A stretch of DNA of 64,000 bases from Astrocystis sublimbata (Eukaryota; Ascomycota; Sordariomycetes; Xylariales; Xylariaceae), in the NCBI GenBank assembly GCA_022453515.1, contig JAJNNY010000001.1:930001-994000 (forward strand), written 5' to 3'. A model generated the notes under the pieces. It worked only from the letters and a program-made list of their open reading frames with translations. It was not told the DNA's origin and ran no database searches. Below, one piece after another: positions 34,606 through 44,865 of the stretch; positions within the stretch are counted from its first letter, which is position 1; every line of letters begins with the position of its first letter. The translations under genes and the position numbers were made by a program.

Positions 34606-35349
34606 ATGGCCGACCTACCCTCGCAACACCCAAACCTCTCCCTCCACCTGACGGACAGAACCCTGACGCCATTAATCACATCCGCGCGCACTTCGCAGCA
34701 CCTCTCGCACCTGGCCAGCCTGACCAGCACGGCCCAAGCAGCCTACGAGTCGGCATTGCGCTTCGGCCTCGGCCCCGCCCAGCGCATCATGGTCGAGCAC
34801 GACGACGGCGACGGCGACGGCGCCGGTCCCGTACTCTTGCAGACATATCTCAGCCCCATCCCGCCCCGCCGGAACCCCTCCCCAAACGACCAGTCCGCGA
34901 CACATCCTCCCAACCCGACGACTTCGAACACCAATGGCCGAGAAGACTCTTCTCGTCACACCCCCTCCCCCCACCAAGGCGCCCTCGCCCTCGCCGTCGT
35001 GAACAGGAATAACACCGCCACACCCCAGCCCCCCACCAGCGGCAGCGGTGCCGTCACCAGCACATACCACACCACCGCGAGCACCGTCTCCGCCCACGCT
35101 TTGCTGTCCGTAGACGATTCCCTCGACGGCGCGTACGAGTATGGACACGAGTATGGGCACGAATACGACGAGGACGAGAACCCCGACGCCCCGCCCATGC
35201 TCTTCGGCCTCGTGGTCGCCCCGAGCGCCGACGATACGAGGGAGGCCCGCCGCGCCGCTGCAAGACTAGAGGTCGTCGGTCGCCAGATACAGCGGCATTG
35301 GTCCGAGCTTCAGTACGACCAGAGCGCGACGCCCCACGCTCACGGTTGA
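34606..35349 (+). CDS. Unrecognised fungal protein, 247 aa, possible roadblock-like fold
   Basis: Single exon from a well-placed ATG (AAAATGGCC). I do not recognise a named family. Residues about 1-85 look ordered: predicted helix LTPLITSARTSQHLSHLASL, then AAYESALRFGLGPAQRIMVE, an acidic DDGDGDG turn and VLLQTYLSP. Residues about 86-195 are low-complexity Pro/Ser/Thr/Asn with two YGHE repeats. The C-terminal about 50 residues are ordered again: MLFGLVVAPSADDTREARRA and ARLEVVGRQIQRHW. Alternating strands and an amphipathic C-terminal helix split by a disordered insert would fit a roadblock/Longin-like fold of a small scaffold protein, but this is only a pattern guess. No membrane segment or signal peptide. 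Confidence 0.6.
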   Translation: MADLPSQHPNLSLHLTDRTLTPLITSARTSQHLSHLASLTSTAQAAYESALRFGLGPAQRIMVEHDDGDGDGAGPVLLQTYLSPIPPRRNPSPNDQSATHPPNPTTSNTNGREDSSRHTPSPHQGALALAVVNRNNTATPQPPTSGSGAVTSTYHTTASTVSAHALLSVDDSLDGAYEYGHEYGHEYDEDENPDAPPMLFGLVVAPSADDTREARRAAARLEVVGRQIQRHWSELQYDQSATPHAHG

Positions 35350-36228
35350 GACGTTAGCCGTCTTAGGTAGGGGGAAATACTTTAGACTGAGTGGGTGTTT
35401 CGTTCCAAAGTTGTGGTGAAAGAAGCGGCGTGGCGTTCGGCGTTTGGCCCATGAATAATGAATTTATAACGCAACATAATGTAATGAAATGTCATGCTCG
35501 ACAAGAGAGCAACGAGAATAGGCTGTAACTTTCGCCACCCCTGAGACACAGTATTTCCGCAGCATACATACTTTGTATTATCACGCCTGGCTACTTTGAA
35601 AGTATCGGATTTGCTTGGGGCGAAGATGAAGGAGGCGAAAACGATGTCTATCCAGGCAGGTTCTAGCAACAAACAGTCGTGGTAAGTCTAAGAATGTCCT
35701 GACTGCATATGGAACCGTACGCTGTTGCGTCGTGGCGATGCCTCAACAAAATCAACAGGCGTGCGACCAACTCAGCACTTAACATGGACTGCTTGAGCCG
35801 AAAGGTGAAAAGGTCACTTATATCAGTTGCGCAACAATGATGAGGTGGTGGTGCTGGCTGATCAATTAGCATACGTCAACAGTTTGAAACGGCTGGTCCT
35901 GAATCAACGCTACTACACTTAGCCAATACAATCGAGTCCATAGCCTATGTACCTGAGGTAAGGGATCTATTCATTTATTCATGGGATCAAATTGTTCTGC
36001 GCTTCGACAGTGTGCAATTTAATGGCTCATCACTCAACTGGAAAGCAAGCTTTCCAGTGCTTAGAGATAGATGGCCATCGTAAGCTTCAAGAGTGAATAA
36101 TTAATAATGTATAAACATTAGCAATTCCATATATGAGCAGACCCCCTAGAGTATCGCAGTTCACGAACAGCAGTATGTCCTTATTTCGTACAAGCTCTGC
36201 CATAACCTATTCTTACCTTGAATCTGTC
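35350..36228. other. Intergenic, no gene seen
   Basis: AT-rich DNA between the unrecognised gene and the decayed regulator. The short frames here start without ATG or lack any protein-like pattern. Confidence 0.5.
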
Positions 36229-38033
36229 CTAAGATGGCCGAAGCAGATCTTCGACCAACTGACCATCATATATCCACGAGATGTCGGCAATCCCCATGAT
36301 TGTTGACTCGTTGATATTGCCGGCTAGCATGCTTGGGTTCTGAGGCACTTCGCCTGTGACAAAGGTCAATAAGAATTCTACATTCTCAGTTAAAGATTAG
36401 AGAAAAAAAGAAAGAAAGAAAAAGGGGGATTATAAAAGCTTTCCTTGGAGTCTCGCAAGTAGATCGGCAGAGCCTCGACCCAGGTCAGGACTTGATCATC
36501 TAGTGATCACATGTCGGACTTCATCGGTAGTCTGCGCTCGAGCAACTTGGCATTCGCCATGCTGCTGATCTCAGCTAGTTTGCATTGCCAGATGAGAGAC
36601 GAACTAGTTGTAGGGTAAGGCTCTGAAGCTTTCAGATGGGTCATTTCCACCGCAAAGTCGCAGTCATCTAAGTTGGAAGGCGGCTTAATGTTGACGCCGA
36701 GAAGCAACATAGATGGGCGGCCAAGAGTCAAGCGGGCACCTGTGTCGAATATGTAGGAAGTCCACCAGATCCGACGACGAATTTCCATGTCAAAAACGTT
36801 GATTGACTTGTCCGAGAACTCCCGGTGCGTTCCCATGCTGACAGTCATATTGCAAGCAATGCCGAGTAATGTAAATCCGCTATTGATCTTGTTGCGTTTC
36901 TGCAAGTAATTCGCCATCAGAAGCAGAGCTTGTACCAGAGGGACTGATCCTCTTTGGAGCAGATCCGTCGAGAAGGCGATGCGAGCTTGGTCATAAAACT
37001 GGTTGTCGTAGGCCTTAGAAGCCTCGGGGCCGGAAAATGCACCCACTGCCAATCCTATATTCGAAAGGAGTGGCCATGAGCCATCTTTCGGTTTTGGCAC
37101 AGCGCCTATGGACGTGACTCAGCGTTCAAGGACGGGAGTAAAGCAGCGACTCCTCTCACCTGCGAAGTGGGCTCGGAAGAGTCCTTTGTGAAGAAGCGGA
37201 TATGGCTTATGAAAGTGCTCAAAATACCAGTCTAGGCACCTGTGTTGCAAGCCGGGTGACAAAAGTTCCGCCTTGGAATCAACACATTGTTCGACGCATT
37301 TTCCAAGGACGGCGTGGAACTAGGATAGGCAGCGCCGACATCGTCGCCTTTAGAAAAGAATGTTCCCATTGACTGGAGGTGTCTGAGCAACGCATTTCCA
37401 GGTAGCCAGCCAGTATATCCTGAAGCCTTGCTATTGGCGCTGAGCGAACAGTTCCCGTCGACGGAGAAGCCCACATCTGTCGTCTCATCCCACGCTAGAA
37501 CTTCCACCCTCTCTATGTCCTTTTCGGATTCTGGAGGATCATGAACAGAGACTTCGCTCAGGTGGGCTGCTGCGGTGCCTCTGGCGCCAATGTCATTTGG
37601 CGGGTCTGCTCGGCCCAACAAGAGGGGTAACGATACCAATGCCGTGGCTTCTGTCTGTATTAATCGCTTCACATCATCCAGGTCCAAATGGGGCATGAAT
37701 CGCTTCCAGCTGGCTTCGAGCAATTGGTATTAAATTTCATACTGACGTAGGCGCCTGGATACATTAGGGGGGAAGTATAGAAGAGTCAAACTTAATGACA
37801 TGGCATCAAAGAGTAAGTCCTGACCTCTCTAGCTGACTTATTCCGTAGTTAGACGAGTAGCTGCAGTTGAAATTGCCACGATTACATTGTTGACACGAAC
37901 TTGTCCCGGAGCATCGCACCTTGCGACATTTACAAGCGTCACAGGCTTTGTGAGATGATTCGGGAGCCTTGATTGTGGATGGCTCAGATGGTTGCGTAGA
38001 GTATGCGACTGTGACGTTCTCAGGGCTGCTCAT
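36229..38033 (-). pseudogene. Decayed Zn2Cys6 transcription factor
   Basis: Remnant of a fungal binuclear zinc-cluster regulator. Exon 1 (ATG 38033) is intact and encodes CDACKCRKVRC and CQQCNRGNFNC, the C-x2-C-x6-C-x5-C-x2-C-x6-C cluster, followed by the start of a coiled-coil linker (QLERRLRQYE) across an intron. Downstream it is broken: an in-frame TAA at 37732-37730, a one-base frame change near 37325 (frame shifts from GDDVGAAYP to FHAVLGKCVEQC), and a TGA at 36509-36507 in the middle of a conserved stretch (KLLERRLPMKSDM, stop, SLDDQVLTWVEALPIYL). The middle homology region is otherwise well kept (LSPGLQHRCLDWYFEHFHK, EIRRRIWWTSYIFD). After about 36440 it runs into an AGAAAG tract, and only a C-terminal-like piece follows (to the TAG at 36231-36229), suggesting an internal deletion. 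Its position beside the sugar transporter suggests it once controlled that gene. Confidence 0.75.
36400..36432. repeat. Purine-rich simple repeat (AGAAAG)
   Basis: A GAGAAAAAAAGAAAGAAAG tract within the decayed regulator, lying where the coding match breaks off. It may mark the edge of an internal deletion. Confidence 0.7.
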
Positions 38034-38812
38034 ATATGATACTTGAGTCGGGCACGCTTTGAGTTGCCCGATCTAAAATCAAGACTGTAAATAGATGAGT
38101 AGCAGATGAGCACCGCTCAGGTATGTACTATTCGTACGATCAAAATTGGAAATTTACATGCTGGTAGACGATAGATGAGATAGTATCCCAAACTGAACGT
38201 TAACTATTACTCAACTCCTTATCAGTCACACGAGGAGTAACTAGACTATTCAAAGCGACGGTCAACAACTATGCTCTATAGCTAAGTGGTAAAAAATCAA
38301 GCCGGTAAACGTATCCCAGTCAAAAGGAAAACAACATATGGTGTGATGGAGAGTGTCATGAGTGGTCCGGAAATAACGACGGCTGGTGCCCCTTTCTTCT
38401 GACTTGAACGGCGATCAGACACGAAGCCACGGCATACTATGATGCCAATGATCCAATCATCAGCAGCTTCAAATTTCTCTTTGTTGCGGGGATGAACACT
38501 AGATCTTGCATCAATGGAAAGCAGGATGATTTAAACGAATGGCGAAGGTGCTACTACGCGCACAAAGCGCAGAGCTTCGGAGAGTATACACCGAGCAGTA
38601 AGGTGTGCATTCAGGTCTCATCGAATCATTCCCGCAAGGGCTCGTGATGAGTGCGAATCCAAGCCGAAAAACAAATGCCCTAATTCTCTCACAGACTGAC
38701 CGACACAGCAAATGACCCTTAAAGCTTGAAGACATCGTCCCACCAATGTACGGCCACGAGAAACCATCTCCATCCCACCTCGATTGTATGTGCGTCTATG
38801 GCTGTAGCTTGC
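38034..38812. other. Intergenic between transporter and decayed regulator
   Basis: Former promoter of the regulator and 3' flank of the transporter. No gene seen. Confidence 0.5.
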
Positions 38813-40938
38813 TCACTTGAGTCCAACTTCCACATTCCCATCAATCTCAAAATCATATAAATGCGGCTTTGGCTTCAAAGTCTGTCGTAGAACATAGCGT
38901 CTCACCCACCAAGGTAATACTTCCTTCAGTTGGTACGACGCATGTTTCCGAGTCGATACGTTGAAAACAACGTCTAATTGTTCGAGCGACAGCTGCTTCG
39001 TCTCAGGAAGGAACAAGAATATGGCCACAAAGCAGACCACATTGAGGCCCGCGAACAGCCCAAATGTTGCCTGCGGCCCTATGCCCATTAGCAGTGGAGG
39101 GAAGGTGAGCGCTACTATGACAGCCCAGAAGTTGTTCGTAGCCACGGCCCACGACATGCCCACCTCGCGATGGGATAGTGGGAATGCCTCGGATGAATAT
39201 ACAAAGGGGACTGGTCCCTCACCGGAGGCGTAGAAAGCAACAAACAGATAGGTGAAGAAGGCAACGAGACCGAGATGTCCTCGGTTCTCCTCGGGGATAT
39301 AGAAAGACAGGCCGGCTGCCAGTAGAGTCCACGCCAAGTTTGGGAACGTGCCAAGAAGTAGAGCTCTCCGGCCCCAGAGATCGATAGTGAAGAGGGCGGG
39401 GATAGCGAAGACGAACAAGGCTGCTCCAAACCCCCAAGACGCTAAGAGAGCAACCTTTGTGCTAGCCCCAGCCTGAACGAAGATCGTTGAAGAGTAAAAG
39501 GCCATGATATTTACTGTGTAGGTAGGCATCTCAGGTTAGAAATCGATGACAGACGGATGTTGATATGTTGAATAGGGGTGAGAAACACTCACTGCCACAG
39601 AATTGCTGGGCGGCCATGACGATCCCCGATGCCTGGGTGGCCCGGCGGTTTCGGGGTACCGTGAACAATTCGAGAAATCGAGTCAAAAGGTTGCCGTGTG
39701 AAAAACCGCCCGCTTTGATCGCATCCTCCTCCAGTTCTAGCTGGGCATGGATCAGATAGAGATCTCGCGCCGCAAACAAGCGATCTGTTCGGAGCCTAAC
39801 AAGAGACTTGTATGCATCGGGGACGCGACCTTTTTTCAGGAGCCAACGTGGTGACTCGGGAGTAGAAAAGATACCAATCAGCAACGGGATGGCAGGTACG
39901 AAGGCAGAACCTAATTGAAATCTCCAGGTCAAGTCGCCAACATTCAAGAACACCAAGTTGGCACTGAAACCCAGCAGAATTCCCAACGCGACAAAGAAAT
40001 GCCACGACATAACAAGCGCCCCTCTAATGGCAGCCGGCGAATTTTCTGCTGAAAACACCGGCACTGTCACTTCCTTCAGTCCCATGCCGATTCCAAGAAG
40101 AATTCTGTTGATCAAGATCTGCGGCCACGTTTGGGATACGGCTTGCCCGAGAGGCGCAAGGAGACTGAATATGGCACCAATGAAGATGGTACCTCTCCTG
40201 CCAATCAAGTTGTTGATCGGATCAGCAAAAAAGCAGGCACTGGGAGCTAGTCAGAACGTCTGTCCATGGAAGATTTCTGCTGTTTGGCTTACATAACGGT
40301 AATGGCAATGTATGGGGCACTATTGATCGCACCAATAATCCAGGAATTCCGTGAGCATGTTCCGGCAGCCATACATCTCTCACCGGTATCAGCAATTCCG
40401 AAGACTTCCGGGTACGATAGGTTGGCGCCGTTGGACCCAGTTTGATCCCAACCCTGAATAGCTGCACCAATAGAGTTCAAACCAATCGTGAGATAGAGAG
40501 CCTTTGGGTGCTTCCAACGATGTACGATCTCGTCGTTCAGTACACCACGATCATGGTCTGTCAGTTCTGGAATAGAGTCAAAGCTTTGGGGACTTTGAGC
40601 AGCGAGGGCTCCCTTCTTGAAGAGCTCAACATCGTCCGAAAGGTCGTACTTGGCTACGAAGTCTTCCACGTTTCGTAGCAGTCGATCTTTGGGGATATCT
40701 ACCAGAGGGTTTTGGATGCTATCATGGTATTAAGCCGCGAGGATTATAGTCATGCTCGGACGAGAAGGGTGAACGTACGTCTGGACATTTGGAAACTTGC
40801 TCAAACGTTTTCCGTGGAGCTGTTCGGTCTGGTCAGGAGTTTCAGAAACCTCGATCACACTACTCCCGTTAGCATGGGACACACTTGTACCTGAATGGAT
40901 GTTTACTTTTCGACCTCCTTCGCTGAAGCTTTCGCCAT
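38813..40938 (-). CDS. MFS sugar/polyol transporter
   Basis: Plasma-membrane major facilitator of the sugar-porter family. Five exons, 40938-40907, 40859-40779, 40718-40293, 40239-39593 and 39513-38813, give 628 residues. Family marks are a long hydrophilic N-terminus ending in [20 protein letters not shown] and [10 protein letters not shown] (segment 1), [11 protein letters not shown] between segments 2 and 3, [20 protein letters not shown], the [12 protein letters not shown] loop after segment 6, [13 protein letters not shown] in segment 7, and the [12 protein letters not shown] motif after segment 12. The N-terminus resembles the fungal inositol/polyol-type porters, but substrate is not readable. 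The first intron is only 47 bp with a CTAAC site close to its acceptor; without it no in-frame ATG is available, which decides the model. No lesion was seen, unlike the neighbouring regulator. Confidence 0.85.
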
Positions 40939-42346
40939 GTTGGTAAGAGAGGTGATCTTGGACCAATGTTTTCCTTTCTGTTACTGGATAGGTAGGATGA
41001 CAAGAATGACCTCGCGTAGACGGGACCGCCTTGCCTCATTATATCCCTCTTCGGGTTTTGGGCACACATGCACTCCAATTTCTACCACATCAAGGGTCAA
41101 AGGAATCGGGCTTCTATCGGAACGTTTTCCTGTATGGTTTCTTTTGGCTGTGATACATTCAATAAGCGGGGATCAGAACAATCCAATGGAAAGAGGGAAA
41201 GAGAGACACTGGTGGTGAGGCAGACAATAAACAGGCCCTCTCACAGGTTAGTCTTAAGCCACATCTGCATATTCTCCAATCTCCCCGTTTACCCCGACAA
41301 ATCCTAACATAAGTCAGGTATAAACTACTATCTCATACATGCGTGCTTTTGCCATTAGTGGTGCATACATTTTACTACTATAGGGGTTCATACCCTCCTA
41401 TTGTACAGAATTACTAGTAGCTGCTTCTTATAGACATAGGTTCAGTGTTATTATCTAGGCCTCGTTCAGATATATCTCATGTACGTATAGAACTTCGTAT
41501 GGCGTTAGTTGAGCTGCGATAACAATACAAGTAAGTAAAGCGGCCATAGACATTGAGACAATGACCCATATCCGACACATAAGATGTTAACTTTAGTACG
41601 GCGGACATACGCTAGCTAGTCTTGGTATGAAGCGTGAGCAGCTAATAATTACCTTGTCAATTCCATCCAATGAGAACATGCACGTCGGTGCATCTCCCGA
41701 AATCTGTTCGGTGCTTGTACCGAGATCTTGGATCGAGACCTGAAGACCAACCCAAAATTCTGCCGTTCAAAGCTAATGGTCATCGGTTCTCTCGTAGAAA
41801 CGTGGGCCTTTGCTGTCATGCAAGGGGCCTGATGGACAGTCTTTGTTTTGCCTAACGCGCAAAAACACAGTAATGAAGCTGAATCTAATTACCGAATTCA
41901 CGATAGCATAGAGAACAAAGTGTTTGGATGTCTTCAGTATTTTCGAAGGCGAATCTACTGCTAAATACCCAACTAACAGATATATAGGCCCACGCATCGC
42001 TCGCAATACCCTCTAGGTTAGTCGGATGATGTAATTGACGTTCAGCTCCGCTCTTACGCATTAACATACATACTGACTAAGTACCGATTTGTATGCATAG
42101 ACATGCTGAGAAACCATGAAGTTCACTCGTTATCACGGTATGGCAGAATTAGACTCAGTATGGCATGTAACGATTTATCATAGTGCATCCGCTTGTGGTT
42201 TTCCACGTTGAAACAGAAAAATTGGATATTTCATTCTAGTTTGACTCCGATCTATAAAATTCTGCGCTTGTCCCAAGTGCAGCAAATCATAACTGCAAAC
42301 CTCGTAGTATGGGTCATTGTTGGGTTGTGACCCCAAATCTAAGCAC
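40939..42346. other. Intergenic, no gene seen
   Basis: AT-rich DNA between the transporter promoter and the 3' end of transketolase. Short frames only. Confidence 0.5.
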
Positions 42347-44865
42347 TTAAATGAGCTGTTGGAATGCACGGTTGATGGGCGAGCGAATGTTGGGAACGTC
42401 CTTCCAGAAGTCGATGGTGGCGACGGCGCGCTTGGAGATACCCTCGGGCGTGAATTCGAATTTCTGTTATAGTTGTTAGCATACAAATCACAGGCCATGA
42501 ACGGGGAGAAGGATTGTAACTTGCCTTGTAGACGTCCAAGTAGGCACCAGAAGCACCGAACCGGTTGAGGCCGAATTGCTCGTGTGTGTAACGCTCCCAG
42601 CCCATTGTGCTCATGACCTCAACGGACAGAGAAGGAATGCCGTCAGGGAGAACGCTGAGTCTATATTCCTTGGATTGCGCATCGAATACCTCGAAGCAAG
42701 GAATGGAGACAACACGGGCCTTGACGTTGTGCTTCTCTGCGAGCTCCTTAACAGCATCAATGCAGATGCAGACTTCGGAGCCGGTCGAGACGAGAGTGAT
42801 CTGGGCACCCTCAACCTCGTGCAATACATAGCCACCCTTGATGGACTTCTCAATTGTCGAGCCCTCCAGCTGGGGAAGGTTCTGTCTTGAGAGAGCAATG
42901 ATGCTGGGTGTGTGCTTCGAGGTCAGGGCAAGGTAGTACGAAGCCGAGGTCTCGTTACCGTCAGCAGGGCGCCAGACCATGCAGTTGGGCAGGGCGCGGA
43001 AGTGGGCAAGGGTCTCGATAGGCTGGTGAGTAGGTCCATCCTCACCCAGACCGATGGAGTCGTGGGTAGCAACCCAGATAAGACGCTCCTGGGCCAAAGC
43101 AGACAGACGAACGGCACCAGCGGCGTAGGAGACGAAGTTAAGGAAAGTACCACCGAAGGGGAGGAGGGTACCGTAGGCAGCGATACCATTCATGATAGCA
43201 CCCATGGCGTGCTCACGTACACCGTAGCGGATGTAGCGACCAGCGTAGGTTCCAAGGCCGGTTGAGGGGGGCTGGAAGTCATTTGCGCTCTTCCACCGAG
43301 TCAAGTTGGAACCAGTAAGATCGGCAGATCCACCGATGAGTTCGGGAAGGACACCCTCAATCTTGGAAAGAACGGTCTCGGACAGTTTTCGCGAGGCGAT
43401 AGCAGGGTCGCTGGGGGTGTAGACGGGCAGGTGCTTCTCCCAGCCCTCGGGGAGGTCTCTCTTAACACGGCGGACGAGGTCCTGGGCCTCGGTCTTGTAG
43501 CTGCCGGCGTAGTTCTCGAACAGCTTCTTCCACTCTTCCTCAGCGGCGGCACCCTCAGCAGAGTGCTTGTGGTACAGGTCGTACACCTCTTGGGGGACGG
43601 CGAAGCTCTCATCGGGGTTAAAGCCGAACTTTGACTTCAGCTGCTTGATATCGTCAGCCTTGAGAGCGGAACCGTGGACGCCGTGGGTGCCCTGGTTCAA
43701 TGAGCCGAAACCGATGGTGGTTCTTAGTCTGATCAGTGTGGGCTTGTCCTTGACGGACTGGGCTTCCTTAAGAGCCTTCTCCATGCCCTCGAGGTCGTTG
43801 TCACCATCTTCGACGTGGACTATGTGCCAGCCGTAGGCTTCGTATCGCTTCACGACATCCTCAGTGAATGCACAGGCGGTGTCACCATCGATGGTGATGC
43901 GGTTGTCATCCCAGACAGCGATGAGGTTGCCGAGCTGCAGGTGACCGGCGAGGGAGCAGGCCTCGGAAGCAACACCCTCCATCAAGCATCCGTCGCCGAG
44001 GAAGGTATATGTGTAGTTGTCGATGATCTTGAAGCCATCCCTGTTGAAGTTGGCGGCAGTCTGGGCCTCGGCAATGGCAAGACCAACAGCGTTTGAGATA
44101 CCCTGACCGAGAGGGCCGGTGGTGACCTCGACACCGGGAGTGTCGTGGGACTCGGGGTGGCCGGCAGTTATGCTGTCAACGGACTGTAGTGGCCTGTCAG
44201 TCTGCGCCATTGAGTCAAAGTTTCAAGGGGCATATACTCGGAACTTCTTGAGGTCGTCCATGGACAGAGCGTAGCCGAAGAGGTGGAGGAGGGCATACTG
44301 AAGCATGCAGCCGTGACCGTTTCTGGGGTTTCGTCAGCTACGTCACGGGCAGCCGGCGGCGGGGTTTGCAAGAATGTCTAGTAGTAGCTTACGAGAGGAC
44401 AAATCGATCGCGGTTAACCCAATCGGGGTTCTTGGGGTTGAACTTCATGAATTTGTTGAAGAGAACGTGGGCAATGGGTGCCATGCCCCTGCAGCAGCTA
44501 TTGTCAGAGCCAGTCGGTACGTCGAGGGAACGTCATTGGGCACGACTTACATAGGCGCACCCGGGTGGCCTGAGTTGGCATGGGCGGTAGCATCGGCCTG
44601 TCCATCATCACAATGTCAGTTTAACAAGATCCTTTTTAATTTAATTCAATTTTGGGTTTCCATTGTGTTCTCGCGAGCGTCGTGAGGTTGGTATCTGTGT
44701 GCGGGAAATATGGCGGCGGTGATGACTTCGGGGTGGCGACGGCGACGGCGATGGCGGGGCAGCGAGAGCGCAGCAAGCAACAAAACAGAGCGGGGGCGGG
44801 GTTCCTCTTACCGCAAGCACGCGGATGGTGTTGATGGCGAGCCGGTCTGTGTCGGTGTACCCCAT
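42347..44865 (-). CDS. Transketolase
   Basis: Thiamine-diphosphate enzyme of the non-oxidative pentose phosphate pathway that moves two-carbon units between ketose and aldose phosphates; cytosolic. Six exons, 44865-44812, 44597-44551, 44488-44393, 44322-44238, 44183-42525 and 42463-42347, encode 685 residues, the usual size. The N-terminal domain has [11 protein letters not shown], the cofactor motif [20 protein letters not shown] ending in the metal-ligand Asn of [12 protein letters not shown], and [14 protein letters not shown]. The pyrimidine domain has [10 protein letters not shown] and [19 protein letters not shown], with the catalytic Glu in [21 protein letters not shown] follows. The C-terminal domain ends [18 protein letters not shown]. 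The last intron (42524-42464) begins with GC (AAG, then GCAAGT) and ends AACAG, so it is a GC-AG intron; without it the last 38 residues would be lost. Confidence 0.96.
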
